Positions 44,068 through 52,770 of a stretch of DNA of 64,000 nucleotides are shown in pieces. The stretch is from LVI-A0039 sp033105485 (GTDB lineage: Bacteria; Bacillota_I; Bacilli_A; UBA3375). How positions within the stretch are numbered: the stretch's first letter is position 1; each line of letters opens with the position of its first letter. The notes below the pieces were generated by a model. That model did no database searches. It was not told the DNA's origin and saw only the letters and a program-made list of their open reading frames with translations. Location of the stretch: assembly GCA_033105485.1 (NCBI GenBank), contig CP136956.1, positions 124,001 through 188,000 on the forward strand, given 5' to 3'. The position numbers and the translations under genes were made by a program.

Positions 44068-45279
44068 TTATCCCTTTCTCACAAGCCAGTGTTTAGCTAC
44101 TGGCTGATCCACTTTTACGCTTACTTTCATAAGTGGTTTATTAGCTCTTTGAATTGAATTACCTTCTTCATCAATGATTTCTGTAATCACTTGCCTAAAG
44201 ACTTGACTATGTGGTCCGAAGAATTCTAACTCATCACCTACATTAAAGTGATTACGTTCTTCAAATAACGCATAACCAGTTTCTGGATTGTAATCCAATA
44301 CATATCCAGCATATTCAACTTTCTTTGGTTTATATTGATCATCAAAGATTTGACCTTTGCTTGATAAATCACCAACTAATGCACCTTCGTATGTCTCACG
44401 AGATTCTGCTTTTTTAAGTTCTTCAGTCCATTCAGGCTTTACAACATAAGCTTCTGGATTTTCTAAATAACTATCAATTGCAGTTCGATATACATTTACT
44501 ACAGTTGCTAAATAGTGGAATGACTTCATACGTCCTTCAATCTTAAATGAATCAACACCTAAGCTACACATTTCAGGAATAAAGTGAAGCATACTCATAT
44601 CTTTAGCACTCATCGTAAAGTTATAATCATTATTTAATTCTAACTTTTGGAGCTCTCCATCTTTTTTAGTAGATAGTTCATAATCCCATCTACAACTTTG
44701 ACAACAACCACCACGATTTGAATCTCTAAGTGTCATGTGGTTTGATAACGTACAACGTCCAGAATATGATGAACAAACTGCACCGTGAATAAATACTTCT
44801 ACTTCTGTATTACAGTTATCAGTTACATCTTTAATTTCTTCAAATGTAAGTTCACGAGCAAGTACAACACGGTCAACACCTTGTTTTTCATAGTAGTTAA
44901 CAGCATACTTATTCGTTATTGATTGTTGTGTTGAAATATGAATTTCTAACTTTGGAGCGAATTCCTTAGCAATTTCAATGTAAGCCGGATCTGAAACAAT
45001 AATTCCACGTACTCCTGCTTTTTCCAATGCAATAACATAGTCTTTGAAACCAACTAAGTTTTCACTATGAGCATAAATGTTAGTTGTTACATAAACATCA
45101 ACATTATATTCTTTAGCAAATTCTACACCTTCGACAATTTCTTCAATTGTAAAGTTATCAGAATTTGAACGTAACCCATAACTCTGTCCACCTAAAAAGA
45201 CTGCGTCTGCACCATAGATACATGCGACTTTAAGTTTTTCTAGATTACCAGCGGGGGCAAGTAATTCTGGTCTTTTCAT
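44068..45279 (-). CDS. trhP2: Peptidase U32 family tRNA hydroxylation protein TrhP2
   Basis: 403 residues. RPELLAPAGNLEKLKVACIYGADAVFLGG at the N terminus and the U32 signature EVFIHGAVCSSYSGRCTLSNHM. Four conserved Cys occur in CSSYSGRC and GGCCQSC, a likely Fe-S site. A beta-barrel C-terminal domain follows (EFFGPHSQVF). In Bacillus the YrrN/YrrO pair (TrhP1/TrhP2) makes 5-hydroxyuridine at tRNA wobble position 34 using prephenate. This is the longer YrrO-type member. Confidence 0.88.
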   Translation of the reverse strand: MKRPELLAPAGNLEKLKVACIYGADAVFLGGQSYGLRSNSDNFTIEEIVEGVEFAKEYNVDVYVTTNIYAHSENLVGFKDYVIALEKAGVRGIIVSDPAYIEIAKEFAPKLEIHISTQQSITNKYAVNYYEKQGVDRVVLARELTFEEIKDVTDNCNTEVEVFIHGAVCSSYSGRCTLSNHMTLRDSNRGGCCQSCRWDYELSTKKDGELQKLELNNDYNFTMSAKDMSMLHFIPEMCSLGVDSFKIEGRMKSFHYLATVVNVYRTAIDSYLENPEAYVVKPEWTEELKKAESRETYEGALVGDLSSKGQIFDDQYKPKKVEYAGYVLDYNPETGYALFEERNHFNVGDELEFFGPHSQVFRQVITEIIDEEGNSIQRANKPLMKVSVKVDQPVAKHWLVRKG

Positions 45280-45287
45280 CCTTCTCC

Positions 45288-46205
45288 TTAAAACATTGTT
45301 TTCTTATAAAAGAAACCAGTTCCGTATTTTTGTTCAGGCTTAATTATTTTAAGCTCTTTTAAATAACTACGTGCTTTAGCAATATACTCTTCTTTATTAG
45401 CATCTAAATCAGTTAATGCTTTAATATACAATTCAACTATTTGATTATATTCAGTTGGTGTATATAAAAGCGGATCGATACGTAACGAATCAATATTCTC
45501 TAAATCTAATTCATTTAACTTATGAATCATTGCTAAGTTATTACTAGATAACATATGCGTACCTTGTTCATTTTGAATTAAAGGATATGCACGTTTACGT
45601 TCTGAATCATAAAGATACATCGCATCATCACTATTCATGTTCTTATCTTGGAACTGACTGAAGTTGTCAACCATATTACGAATTGATTGATACATATATA
45701 AGTGTCCATGAATTTGAACCATAACTTGTGAAGACTTTTCAGCAGCTAATTCATTAACTTCTTCTAATGTAATTTCCTTTGCAGTTTCAACACCTGTAAT
45801 GTCATTAACATTTGCAAAATGAGTAAAACTACTATTAGTAATTGTTGTTTCAGTTGAATAGATTGATTCAAGAGCAATAGATTCTATTTCCAAAATTTGC
45901 GGCACTGCTAAATCCGAAAAGATAACACCATCTACATTAACTGCTTTAAGTGCTTTTAAGTATTCAGTTAATGGTTCTAAATCACGATTATGCATAATCT
46001 TATTAACCGCAACGTAGCACTTAATTTCAAATTTATGAGCGAATGCTGCTACTACTTCAATATCATCGATACTAAAGTCAGTTACTTGACGTAATCCAAA
46101 CTGGTTACTTCCAACAATAATCTTATCCATCATTTGACTGTGGTTAGCAATAATACTTTTAGCATGAATTGGGCTAAATGCATGTAAAGATAATTTACTG
46201 TTCAT
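45288..46205 (-). CDS. trhP1: Peptidase U32 family tRNA hydroxylation protein TrhP1
   Basis: About 305 residues from ATG at 46205, which follows AAGGGAG at 6-8 bases and overlaps the trmR stop region; upstream in-frame ATG codons lie inside trmR and lack an SD. U32-like TIM barrel: IIVGSNQFGLRQ, VYVAVNKIMHNRDL-type strand (read YVAVNKIMHN), VDGVIFSDLAV and VMVQIHGHLYMYQS. The Cys-rich signature of the partner is replaced (HGHLYMYQSIRN), as in YrrN, so it probably needs TrhP2. Shorter than TrhP2 because it lacks the barrel domain. Confidence 0.85.
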   Translation of the reverse strand: MNSKLSLHAFSPIHAKSIIANHSQMMDKIIVGSNQFGLRQVTDFSIDDIEVVAAFAHKFEIKCYVAVNKIMHNRDLEPLTEYLKALKAVNVDGVIFSDLAVPQILEIESIALESIYSTETTITNSSFTHFANVNDITGVETAKEITLEEVNELAAEKSSQVMVQIHGHLYMYQSIRNMVDNFSQFQDKNMNSDDAMYLYDSERKRAYPLIQNEQGTHMLSSNNLAMIHKLNELDLENIDSLRIDPLLYTPTEYNQIVELYIKALTDLDANKEEYIAKARSYLKELKIIKPEQKYGTGFFYKKTMF

Positions 46206-46806
46206 TATATTCTCCCTTACGGTATAAGATTCCAATACCATCACCTTCTTCAATAAGTTCAAAATGATATTGTTCACTATTTTTCATTGTATTAATGAAA
46301 GTTTCTAACTTTCTTACTAGTTGTTTTAAGTTTCTAGATTTTTCTTGAACACTCTCCGAAAAGACATATCCGTGAAAAAGCAGGTTGTCAAAAATGACAA
46401 CACCGCCTGGTTTTAAATGTGAAATGTATTTTTCTAAAAACTTTAAATATTGACTCTTAGCACCATCGATATATAAACAATCAAACATTCCTAAACTTGA
46501 GTCATCAAATAAAAGAGCATCATCATGAATTAACTTAACGTGCTCTTCCAATTCTAACTTAGCAACATTTGCTACTGCTTGCTCATACATATTAGTATCA
46601 CGTTCGATACTAGTTACATCACAACCAGCAATAACATGAAACTGTGAAGCTGAGTAACCGATAGCTGTCCCTACTTCAAATACAGTTTTAACGTTGTTCT
46701 TTTGTAACTGTGCAGTTACAATATCAAGCCCATCACGTTCGATTATTGGTACATCATTAGCTCGCGCATAAGTTTCCATTTCGCATAAATAATTATAATT
46801 CTTCAT
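46195..46806 (-). CDS. trmR: tRNA 5-hydroxyuridine methyltransferase TrmR
   Basis: 203 residues. Class I SAM fold of the O-methyltransferase family 3: VFEVGTAIGYSASQF (motif I), VTSIERD (acidic loop), LIHDDA and FDCLYIDGAKSQY, FDNLLFHGYV (metal site). It methylates 5-hydroxyuridine made by TrhP1/TrhP2 to 5-methoxyuridine at tRNA position 34, as YrrM does in Bacillus. It overlaps trhP1 by 11 bases and engB by 14. Confidence 0.9.
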   Translation of the reverse strand: MKNYNYLCEMETYARANDVPIIERDGLDIVTAQLQKNNVKTVFEVGTAIGYSASQFHVIAGCDVTSIERDTNMYEQAVANVAKLELEEHVKLIHDDALLFDDSSLGMFDCLYIDGAKSQYLKFLEKYISHLKPGGVVIFDNLLFHGYVFSESVQEKSRNLKQLVRKLETFINTMKNSEQYHFELIEEGDGIGILYRKGEYNEQ

Positions 46807-47389
46807 TTAAAAGCCTTTCAAATGTATTATATACCGAATCTAAATCATTTTTATCTTCACTACTGTAGACAACAAACGTATCGCTACTTTCTAAGTTTAA
46901 CTTAGCTTTAATCATCTTCGTTTGTTTCCCACGTTTAGATGGTGAAATTTTATCTTTCTTTGTACATAATACTAAAGTCGGAATTTCATGAAACTTTAAA
47001 AAATCATACATTAATAAATCATCTTCTGTAGGTCCAACTTTATAATCTACTAATAATGTAGCAAAGTGTAAGTTGTCACGATGAGTTAAGTATTCTTCAA
47101 TCATCATTCCGAAACGTTCACGATCCTTTTTACTAGTTCTTGCATAACCATATCCTGGTACATCAACAAAACATAAATCATCATTAATTTCATAGAAGTT
47201 TAATGTTTGTGTCTTACCTGGTTTTGATGAAGTATATGCTAACTTCTTTCTGTTACAAAACTTATTAATGAATGTTGATTTCCCAACATTAGAACGACCT
47301 AAAAGAACAACTTCTTTTAGGTCATGCTCAGGATAAGTTTCTTTTGATACCGATATTACTTTTAAATTACTTTTAGTTACGTCCATCAT
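46793..47389 (-). CDS. engB: Ribosome-biogenesis GTPase EngB (YsxC)
   Basis: 198 residues. G motifs: GRSNVGKSTFINK (G1), KPGKTQT (G2), DVPGYGYA (G3), TKKDK (G4) and SSED (G5). Essential for 50S maturation. ATG at 47389 is preferred, as AAGGAT lies 6 bases upstream. It overlaps clpX by 17 bases, the conserved tig-clpX-(lon)-engB group with lon missing. Confidence 0.95.
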   Translation of the reverse strand: MMDVTKSNLKVISVSKETYPEHDLKEVVLLGRSNVGKSTFINKFCNRKKLAYTSSKPGKTQTLNFYEINDDLCFVDVPGYGYARTSKKDRERFGMMIEEYLTHRDNLHFATLLVDYKVGPTEDDLLMYDFLKFHEIPTLVLCTKKDKISPSKRGKQTKMIKAKLNLESSDTFVVYSSEDKNDLDSVYNTFERLLNEEL

Positions 47390-48608
47390 TATATATCCTT
47401 TTTGGTTTTTCTAATCCTTGAATTACTTTCTTAGAAATTTCAATTTTCTCTAAGTTTTCATCCATTGGTGCTTCATACATAATTTCCATCATTGTCTTTT
47501 CAATAATAGAATTTAATCCACGAGCTCCAGTATGTTTTGAAATTGCAATGTTTGCAATCTCCTTAACAGCAGAACGATCAAACTTAAGTTCAATCCCATC
47601 CATGTCAAGTAATTTCTTATATTGTTTAATTAAGGCATTTTGTGGTTTAGTTAGAATTTCAACTAAGTCTTCAACGCGAAGTGGATCTAAAGGTGCAATA
47701 TTACTTACACGTCCAACAAATTCAGGAATTAGCCCGAATTCAGTAATATCATCATGTGAGATATTACGTAATACTAAATCTTCTTCCATTTCTTTTGTTA
47801 AACTTGCAATATCAAATCCAACCTTTTGATTTTTATAACGCTTTTCAATAATCTTTTCGATTCCTGGGAATGAGCCCCCTAAAATAAATAAGATATTAGA
47901 AGTATCAACTTTAATCATCTCTTGATTTGGATTCTTACGACCTAAACTTGCAGGAACTGCAGCTTCAGTACCTTCCATAATCTTAAGTAATGCTTGTTGA
48001 ACACCTTCACCACTAACATCACGCGTTACACTCATACCACTTGATTTTTTAGCGATTTTGTCAATTTCATCAATATAAATAATTCCTTTTTCTGCTAATT
48101 TAACGTTTCCACCAGCATCATCGATTAAACGTGTGATAATAGTTTCTACATCGTCACCTACATAACCAGCTTCCGTTAAACTAGTTGCATCAGCAATAGC
48201 GAAAGGTAAATTTAATGTTTTTGCTAGTGTTTTTGCTAGCAATGTTTTTCCAGTTCCTGTCGAACCAATTAAAAGCACATTATTTTTATAAAGTTCAATA
48301 CCATCAGCTTCTTCTAGCTGATGGTTTAAACGTTTATAGTGATTATAAACAGAAACGGCTAACACTCGTTTAGCCCTTTCTTGTCCTATAACATGCTTAT
48401 CTAATTCCTTTTTAAGTTCATTTGGTTTTAAAAGGCTGAAGTCAGCAATTAATTCATTATCGATTTGTTTAGCTTCAAAGCTTACAGCTTCATTAGCATT
48501 ACCTAAACAAATGTCACAGATGTAGACTTCAGGACCTGCAACCAGGTGATTTACATCAGTCTGATCACGACCACAGAATGAACAAGTTTTAGATTTTTGT
48601 TCTTGCAT
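47373..48608 (-). CDS. clpX: ClpX ATPase of the ClpXP protease
   Basis: 411 residues. N-terminal zinc domain with CSFCGRDQ and CDICLGNANE. AAA+: IGSTGTGKTLLAKTLA, IIYIDEIDKIAKK (Walker B), GGSFPGIEKII pore region and sensor-2 HTGARGLNSI. It unfolds substrates, including tmRNA-tagged proteins, and feeds them to ClpP. No clpP in the window. It follows tig by 18 bases. Confidence 0.96.
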   Translation of the reverse strand: MQEQKSKTCSFCGRDQTDVNHLVAGPEVYICDICLGNANEAVSFEAKQIDNELIADFSLLKPNELKKELDKHVIGQERAKRVLAVSVYNHYKRLNHQLEEADGIELYKNNVLLIGSTGTGKTLLAKTLAKTLNLPFAIADATSLTEAGYVGDDVETIITRLIDDAGGNVKLAEKGIIYIDEIDKIAKKSSGMSVTRDVSGEGVQQALLKIMEGTEAAVPASLGRKNPNQEMIKVDTSNILFILGGSFPGIEKIIEKRYKNQKVGFDIASLTKEMEEDLVLRNISHDDITEFGLIPEFVGRVSNIAPLDPLRVEDLVEILTKPQNALIKQYKKLLDMDGIELKFDRSAVKEIANIAISKHTGARGLNSIIEKTMMEIMYEAPMDENLEKIEISKKVIQGLEKPKRIYNDGRN

Positions 48609-48626
48609 GTTGTCTCCTATCTATTA

Positions 48627-49910
48627 TTATCCTAAGATAGCTAAGTATGCTTTTTCGTATTGTACGTCAGCTTTTAAACGATCTTTACCACCGATCATTT
48701 GCTCAATTTGAGCAGCTTCCATGTTGTACATTTCAGCAAGTTCAGCTAATTTAGCATCTACTTCTTCGTCAGATACTTCGAAGTTTTCTCTTTCGTTTAC
48801 AGCAGTGATTACTAACATTTCTTCGATTTTACGTTTAGAATCAGTATCGATATCTTTACGTAAGTCAGCTTCAGTAACACCTAACATTTGTTGATACATT
48901 TCAAAGTCAATACCTTGAGATGCGATTTGTTGTTTGAATTGAGCTAAAGTTTGCTCAGTTTCTTGATCAATCATAGATTGAGGAACGATAAAGTCAGCGT
49001 CTTCGATTACTTTAGTGAATACTTCAGTTCTGTATGCTTTTTCATTTTCTTCTACTTTTTGAGTTTTAATTTGAGCTTTAACTTCTTCTTCTAAAGCGGC
49101 AACAGTTTCAACTTCAAATCCTTCTAATTCAGCAACAACTGCGTCAGTAAGTTCTGGAGTTTTCATTTCTTTGATTTCGTGAACTGTACAAGTAAATACA
49201 GCTTCTTTACCAGCTAAATCAGTTGCGTGGTAATCTTCAGGGAAAGTAACAGTTACGTCTTTAGTTTCTTCAGCAGCCATTCCTACCATTTGAGCTTCAA
49301 ATCCAGGGATGAATGAGTTAGATCCGATTACTAATTCATAGTTCTCAGCGCTTCCACCTTCGAATAATTCACCATCAACTTTACCAGCAAAGTCAAAGAT
49401 TACAGTGTCACCATCAACAACAGTACCCTCTTCTTTTAAGTCGAAAGTTGCTTTTGATTGTAATAAAGATTCGATTCTCTCTTCGATTTCTTTTTTAGTT
49501 ACACGTGCTTGTTTCTTTTTGATGTCTTTTCTTAATTCTTCTAAGTCACCAACAGTAACTTCAGGCATTAAGTCTACAGTACCTTCGATAGAAAGTCCTT
49601 CTTCTTCACCAACAGTTGCTCCAGCCCAGTCAAATTCTGGTGCTGCGATAACTTTTAATTCGTTTTCTTCAACTAATGTTGGGTAAACAGCGTTTAAAGC
49701 TGCATCAATAGCAGTTGGGTATAATGCTCCAACACCATATTTTTTTAAGAAAGTAGCTTTAGGCATTTTCCCTTTTCTAAATCCTGGTGCTTCAACATTT
49801 TTCACTTCTTCTGCAAAAGCCATTTCAATGTAAGTTGCAAATTCTTTTGCATCCATACTTACAGCGATTTGTGCTTGCGAGTTCTCAATTTTTTTAACTT
49901 CTAAGTTCAT
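48627..49910 (-). CDS. tig: Trigger factor
   Basis: About 427 residues. Ribosome-binding loop GFRKGKMPK near 43-51, PPIase domain with DFAGKVDGELFEGGSAENYEL and GFEAQMVGM, then the long helical chaperone arms. A peptidyl-prolyl isomerase and first chaperone at the exit tunnel. The ATG at 49910 is chosen because GGAGG is 5 bases upstream; the ATG at 49922 lies before that SD. Codon bias (GCT, GAA, GTA) marks high expression. Confidence 0.95.
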   Translation of the reverse strand: MNLEVKKIENSQAQIAVSMDAKEFATYIEMAFAEEVKNVEAPGFRKGKMPKATFLKKYGVGALYPTAIDAALNAVYPTLVEENELKVIAAPEFDWAGATVGEEEGLSIEGTVDLMPEVTVGDLEELRKDIKKKQARVTKKEIEERIESLLQSKATFDLKEEGTVVDGDTVIFDFAGKVDGELFEGGSAENYELVIGSNSFIPGFEAQMVGMAAEETKDVTVTFPEDYHATDLAGKEAVFTCTVHEIKEMKTPELTDAVVAELEGFEVETVAALEEEVKAQIKTQKVEENEKAYRTEVFTKVIEDADFIVPQSMIDQETEQTLAQFKQQIASQGIDFEMYQQMLGVTEADLRKDIDTDSKRKIEEMLVITAVNERENFEVSDEEVDAKLAELAEMYNMEAAQIEQMIGGKDRLKADVQYEKAYLAILG

Positions 49911-49921
49911 TTTGTCCTCCA

Positions 49922-51052
49922 TTAAATTAATAATAATACTTCAATCATTTGCATTTCAGTTCGCACTGATTCTTGATTGAGTTTATACACATCCTCTATT
50001 ATAGCATTAAATTGGCTATTGTAGTTATTATTACTTATCACATATAAAAAACTTGCAATAAACGTATCTACATCCATATTTATCGGATTAATAACCGGAT
50101 ATGTATAGCTAATCATCCTTTGAAAATGGGCGATTAATTGCTCTGTATAATCTTCGTGTACTTCACCACTTGTAAATAACTTTTCAAGAGCTTCTCCATA
50201 AGTTTCAATCGTATTATTAAAGTTCTTATTTAAGTCTGCGATTGACTCTTTATAGATTTCTCCACCAATCATCATTTCAACATTGATGCGTCCTACTAAT
50301 TTATTAGTATACATTTCATCTAATTGATATCCTAAGAAACTTCTAACACGAGCATCAAAGCCTTCATCAATTAACATTTCTTTAATTAATCCAGTTTTAT
50401 GCATATTTAAAAACATTAGAAATTCAGTGTTCGAATATGACGCTAAGATTGTTTTACTAAGAATTGCATATAGTGGTGTTTTGGCATCATCACTACTATG
50501 CTTTAAAGTCTTATACGTATCTTCAATAAAGTGTAATTTAGCAACAATCATTTTCATGTTTGCAACCATACTTGAATCTTCATCAATTTCACTGTTTTGA
50601 TAGTATTTTATAAAGTCATTTTCTTCTTCAATACTACGACTAAAAATATTAATAAAATCAGCTAGTTTGCTGTCACTCGGTTTCACTGTTTCTAAGAAAT
50701 CGACAACTTCTTGAATTGAAACTTTATCAACCTTTTTCTTACGGCGATCACTAAACTCTTTTTGTTTTAAAAGTTGAGCGTGAACATCATTTACAATCAT
50801 TTGTAATTCTTGAGTTTGTAAACCTCTCGATAGCATACGTTCACTAAGTTTAACCGCTTCATCGACACGTCCTGAATTTGAGTAAATGATAACTTTTGCA
50901 TAATCTACCATATCTTGTTCAACAGGATAATCATTCGCTTCTACGAATTCAATTAGTTTACCAGCAGTTTCATAATTCATTTTTTCTAAGTTTAAAAATG
51001 CATTGTTATAAGCATCAGCAAGCATTTTTCTAGACACTACTATCTTTTCCAT
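49922..51052 (-). CDS. Helical protein of unknown function in the YsoA position
   Basis: 376 residues from ATG at 51052 (GGAGGTG 5 bases upstream; a GTG two codons earlier is inside the SD). Nearly all-helical, rich in Glu, Lys, Asn and Met, no membrane segment, no clear repeat although spacing of Leu/Tyr is TPR-like in the first 100 residues. In Bacillus the gene before tig is ysoA, a TPR protein; this may be its counterpart, inferred by position only. It overlaps yvcK by 23 bases. Confidence 0.6.
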   Translation of the reverse strand: MEKIVVSRKMLADAYNNAFLNLEKMNYETAGKLIEFVEANDYPVEQDMVDYAKVIIYSNSGRVDEAVKLSERMLSRGLQTQELQMIVNDVHAQLLKQKEFSDRRKKKVDKVSIQEVVDFLETVKPSDSKLADFINIFSRSIEEENDFIKYYQNSEIDEDSSMVANMKMIVAKLHFIEDTYKTLKHSSDDAKTPLYAILSKTILASYSNTEFLMFLNMHKTGLIKEMLIDEGFDARVRSFLGYQLDEMYTNKLVGRINVEMMIGGEIYKESIADLNKNFNNTIETYGEALEKLFTSGEVHEDYTEQLIAHFQRMISYTYPVINPINMDVDTFIASFLYVISNNNYNSQFNAIIEDVYKLNQESVRTEMQMIEVLLLI

Positions 51053-51986
51053 AGTCACCTCCTATAATTTTCATAATATCTTTACAGATAAGTTCTGTAT
51101 TGTGACGAATATGATTACCTTCCGATATAATCACATAATCATTAGCGATGATATTTACATTTTTACTAACTTTCGACTCATCTAATAGTACTAAACTCGA
51201 GTTTTCTCGTAAATAGTTTTGGTATATATTAAACGGTACATTGTAATTGTTGTTCACAAGCATATAATCAATTCCGGTATGTAAGTGTTTCTCAATTGCA
51301 TTAACATGATCCGATACATTATAACCTTCAGTTTCACCAACCTCAGTCATCAAGTTACATACATAAATCGTTTTTGCCTTTAAACTTGGGTATAGTTCTA
51401 AAATATTATCATAAACAATGTTCGATAAGATTGAACTATACAATGAACCACAAGATAAAATAATGTAGTCAGCAACAAGCAATTCATCAACTACTTGCTG
51501 TAACGCTTTAACATTACGCTTATAGTATACATATTCAATTTGTTGGTCACTATTAACCATTTGTGTTTCACCAACTATTTGACTACCATCTTTCATAATC
51601 GCATTAATCTCTAGTGATTCATTAGTAACCGGATAAATCTTGGCTTGAACATCAAGTAAGATTTTGTACTTCTCGACAGCTGTCGCGAAATCATCACTCA
51701 TCTCATTGAATGCAGTTAGTATCAAGTTACCAATCGTGTGGTTATCTAATCTGTCATCAAATCGATAGTTAATTAACTCTTCAATATCCGGAAGCGTACT
51801 TAATGCAACGACTGCACGACGTAAATCACCAGGAGCTGGCATCTTATACATTTCACGAATCTTTCCTGTCGAACCACCATTATCTGATGTCGTTACAACT
51901 ACTGTTAAATCTAAATCTTCGTTTTTTAAACTTCGAAGAATTGAGGTAAGTCCTGTACCTCCACCAAATAATACAACTTTTTTCAT
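51030..51986 (-). CDS. yvcK: Gluconeogenesis/morphogenesis factor YvcK (GlmR)
   Basis: 318 residues. CofD-like Rossmann fold: VVLFGGGTGLTSILRSLK at the N terminus, TTSDNGGSTGKIR, PGDLRRAVVALS and IGNLILTAFNE. YvcK/GlmR binds UDP-GlcNAc and stimulates GlmS, and is itself a target of PrkC. The usual neighbours rapZ and whiA are absent; instead a HAD gene is 0 bases away. Family is sure, detailed role inferred. Confidence 0.92.
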   Translation of the reverse strand: MKKVVLFGGGTGLTSILRSLKNEDLDLTVVVTTSDNGGSTGKIREMYKMPAPGDLRRAVVALSTLPDIEELINYRFDDRLDNHTIGNLILTAFNEMSDDFATAVEKYKILLDVQAKIYPVTNESLEINAIMKDGSQIVGETQMVNSDQQIEYVYYKRNVKALQQVVDELLVADYIILSCGSLYSSILSNIVYDNILELYPSLKAKTIYVCNLMTEVGETEGYNVSDHVNAIEKHLHTGIDYMLVNNNYNVPFNIYQNYLRENSSLVLLDESKVSKNVNIIANDYVIISEGNHIRHNTELICKDIMKIIGGDYGKDSSV

Positions 51987-52768
51987 TATATAAGCTCCAT
52001 CAGCTGTTTAGCAACTCCATTATCATCAACACTAGGAATTACCTTATGAGCATGTTTTTTTAAATTGTCACTACCATTTTCTACTACATATTTATGTCCT
52101 ACTTCAAGTTCAAACATTGCTAAGTCATTGTCACCATCACCACATACTGCTACGTGCTCAAGATCAATTGCTAATAACTCCGATAAAGTTACAACTGGTA
52201 ATGCTTTGTTTACACCAGGTTTTGTAATTTCAATAAAGAATGGTTTTGATTTATTAATTTGTAAGTTCGGATAGTGTCCTTTTAATAATTCAATTTTAGC
52301 TTCAGTTTGTTCGGGAATACTAAATCCTAAGATTTTATTAGAAGCAATAGAATCACTATGTGCTTTTACATTCATTCCATTTAACTCAGCCTCATAGATT
52401 GCATATTCATTGTCAATATTGTTCGTAACAACAAATTCACCTTCATATAAACCATAATCGATTTCAGTTTCATTTAAAACACTAACAATTTGGTCAATCT
52501 CATCATTTGTAAATCCATTACTCTTAATTACTTGATCTGTATTTAAATCAATAATTTCACTACCATTGAATCCTGAAATATAATTAATTGTTGCTCCATG
52601 ATCATTAAACTCCGTTGCTAAGCGTCTTAAGTTAACAGTTGGACGTCCACTACATAAAACAAATTCAATACCATTGTTATTAGCATGCATTACTGCATCT
52701 TTAAGTTCGTCACTTAATTTCTTTCTTAATAATGTATCATCTACATCACTTACTACCATTTTTAACAT
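51986..52768 (-). CDS. Cof-type HAD phosphatase (paralogue)
   Basis: 260 residues. VVSDVDDTLLRKK at 5-17 (motif I), CSGRPTVN (motif II), Lys near 205 in the GVNKALP segment and VAVCGDGDNDLAMFEL (motifs III/IV). Same class, HAD-IIB, and the same length as the protein at 32474. Substrate unknown. One base shared with yvcK, two bases after recN. Confidence 0.87.
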   Translation of the reverse strand: MLKMVVSDVDDTLLRKKLSDELKDAVMHANNNGIEFVLCSGRPTVNLRRLATEFNDHGATINYISGFNGSEIIDLNTDQVIKSNGFTNDEIDQIVSVLNETEIDYGLYEGEFVVTNNIDNEYAIYEAELNGMNVKAHSDSIASNKILGFSIPEQTEAKIELLKGHYPNLQINKSKPFFIEITKPGVNKALPVVTLSELLAIDLEHVAVCGDGDNDLAMFELEVGHKYVVENGSDNLKKHAHKVIPSVDDNGVAKQLMELI

Positions 52769-52770
52769 CT

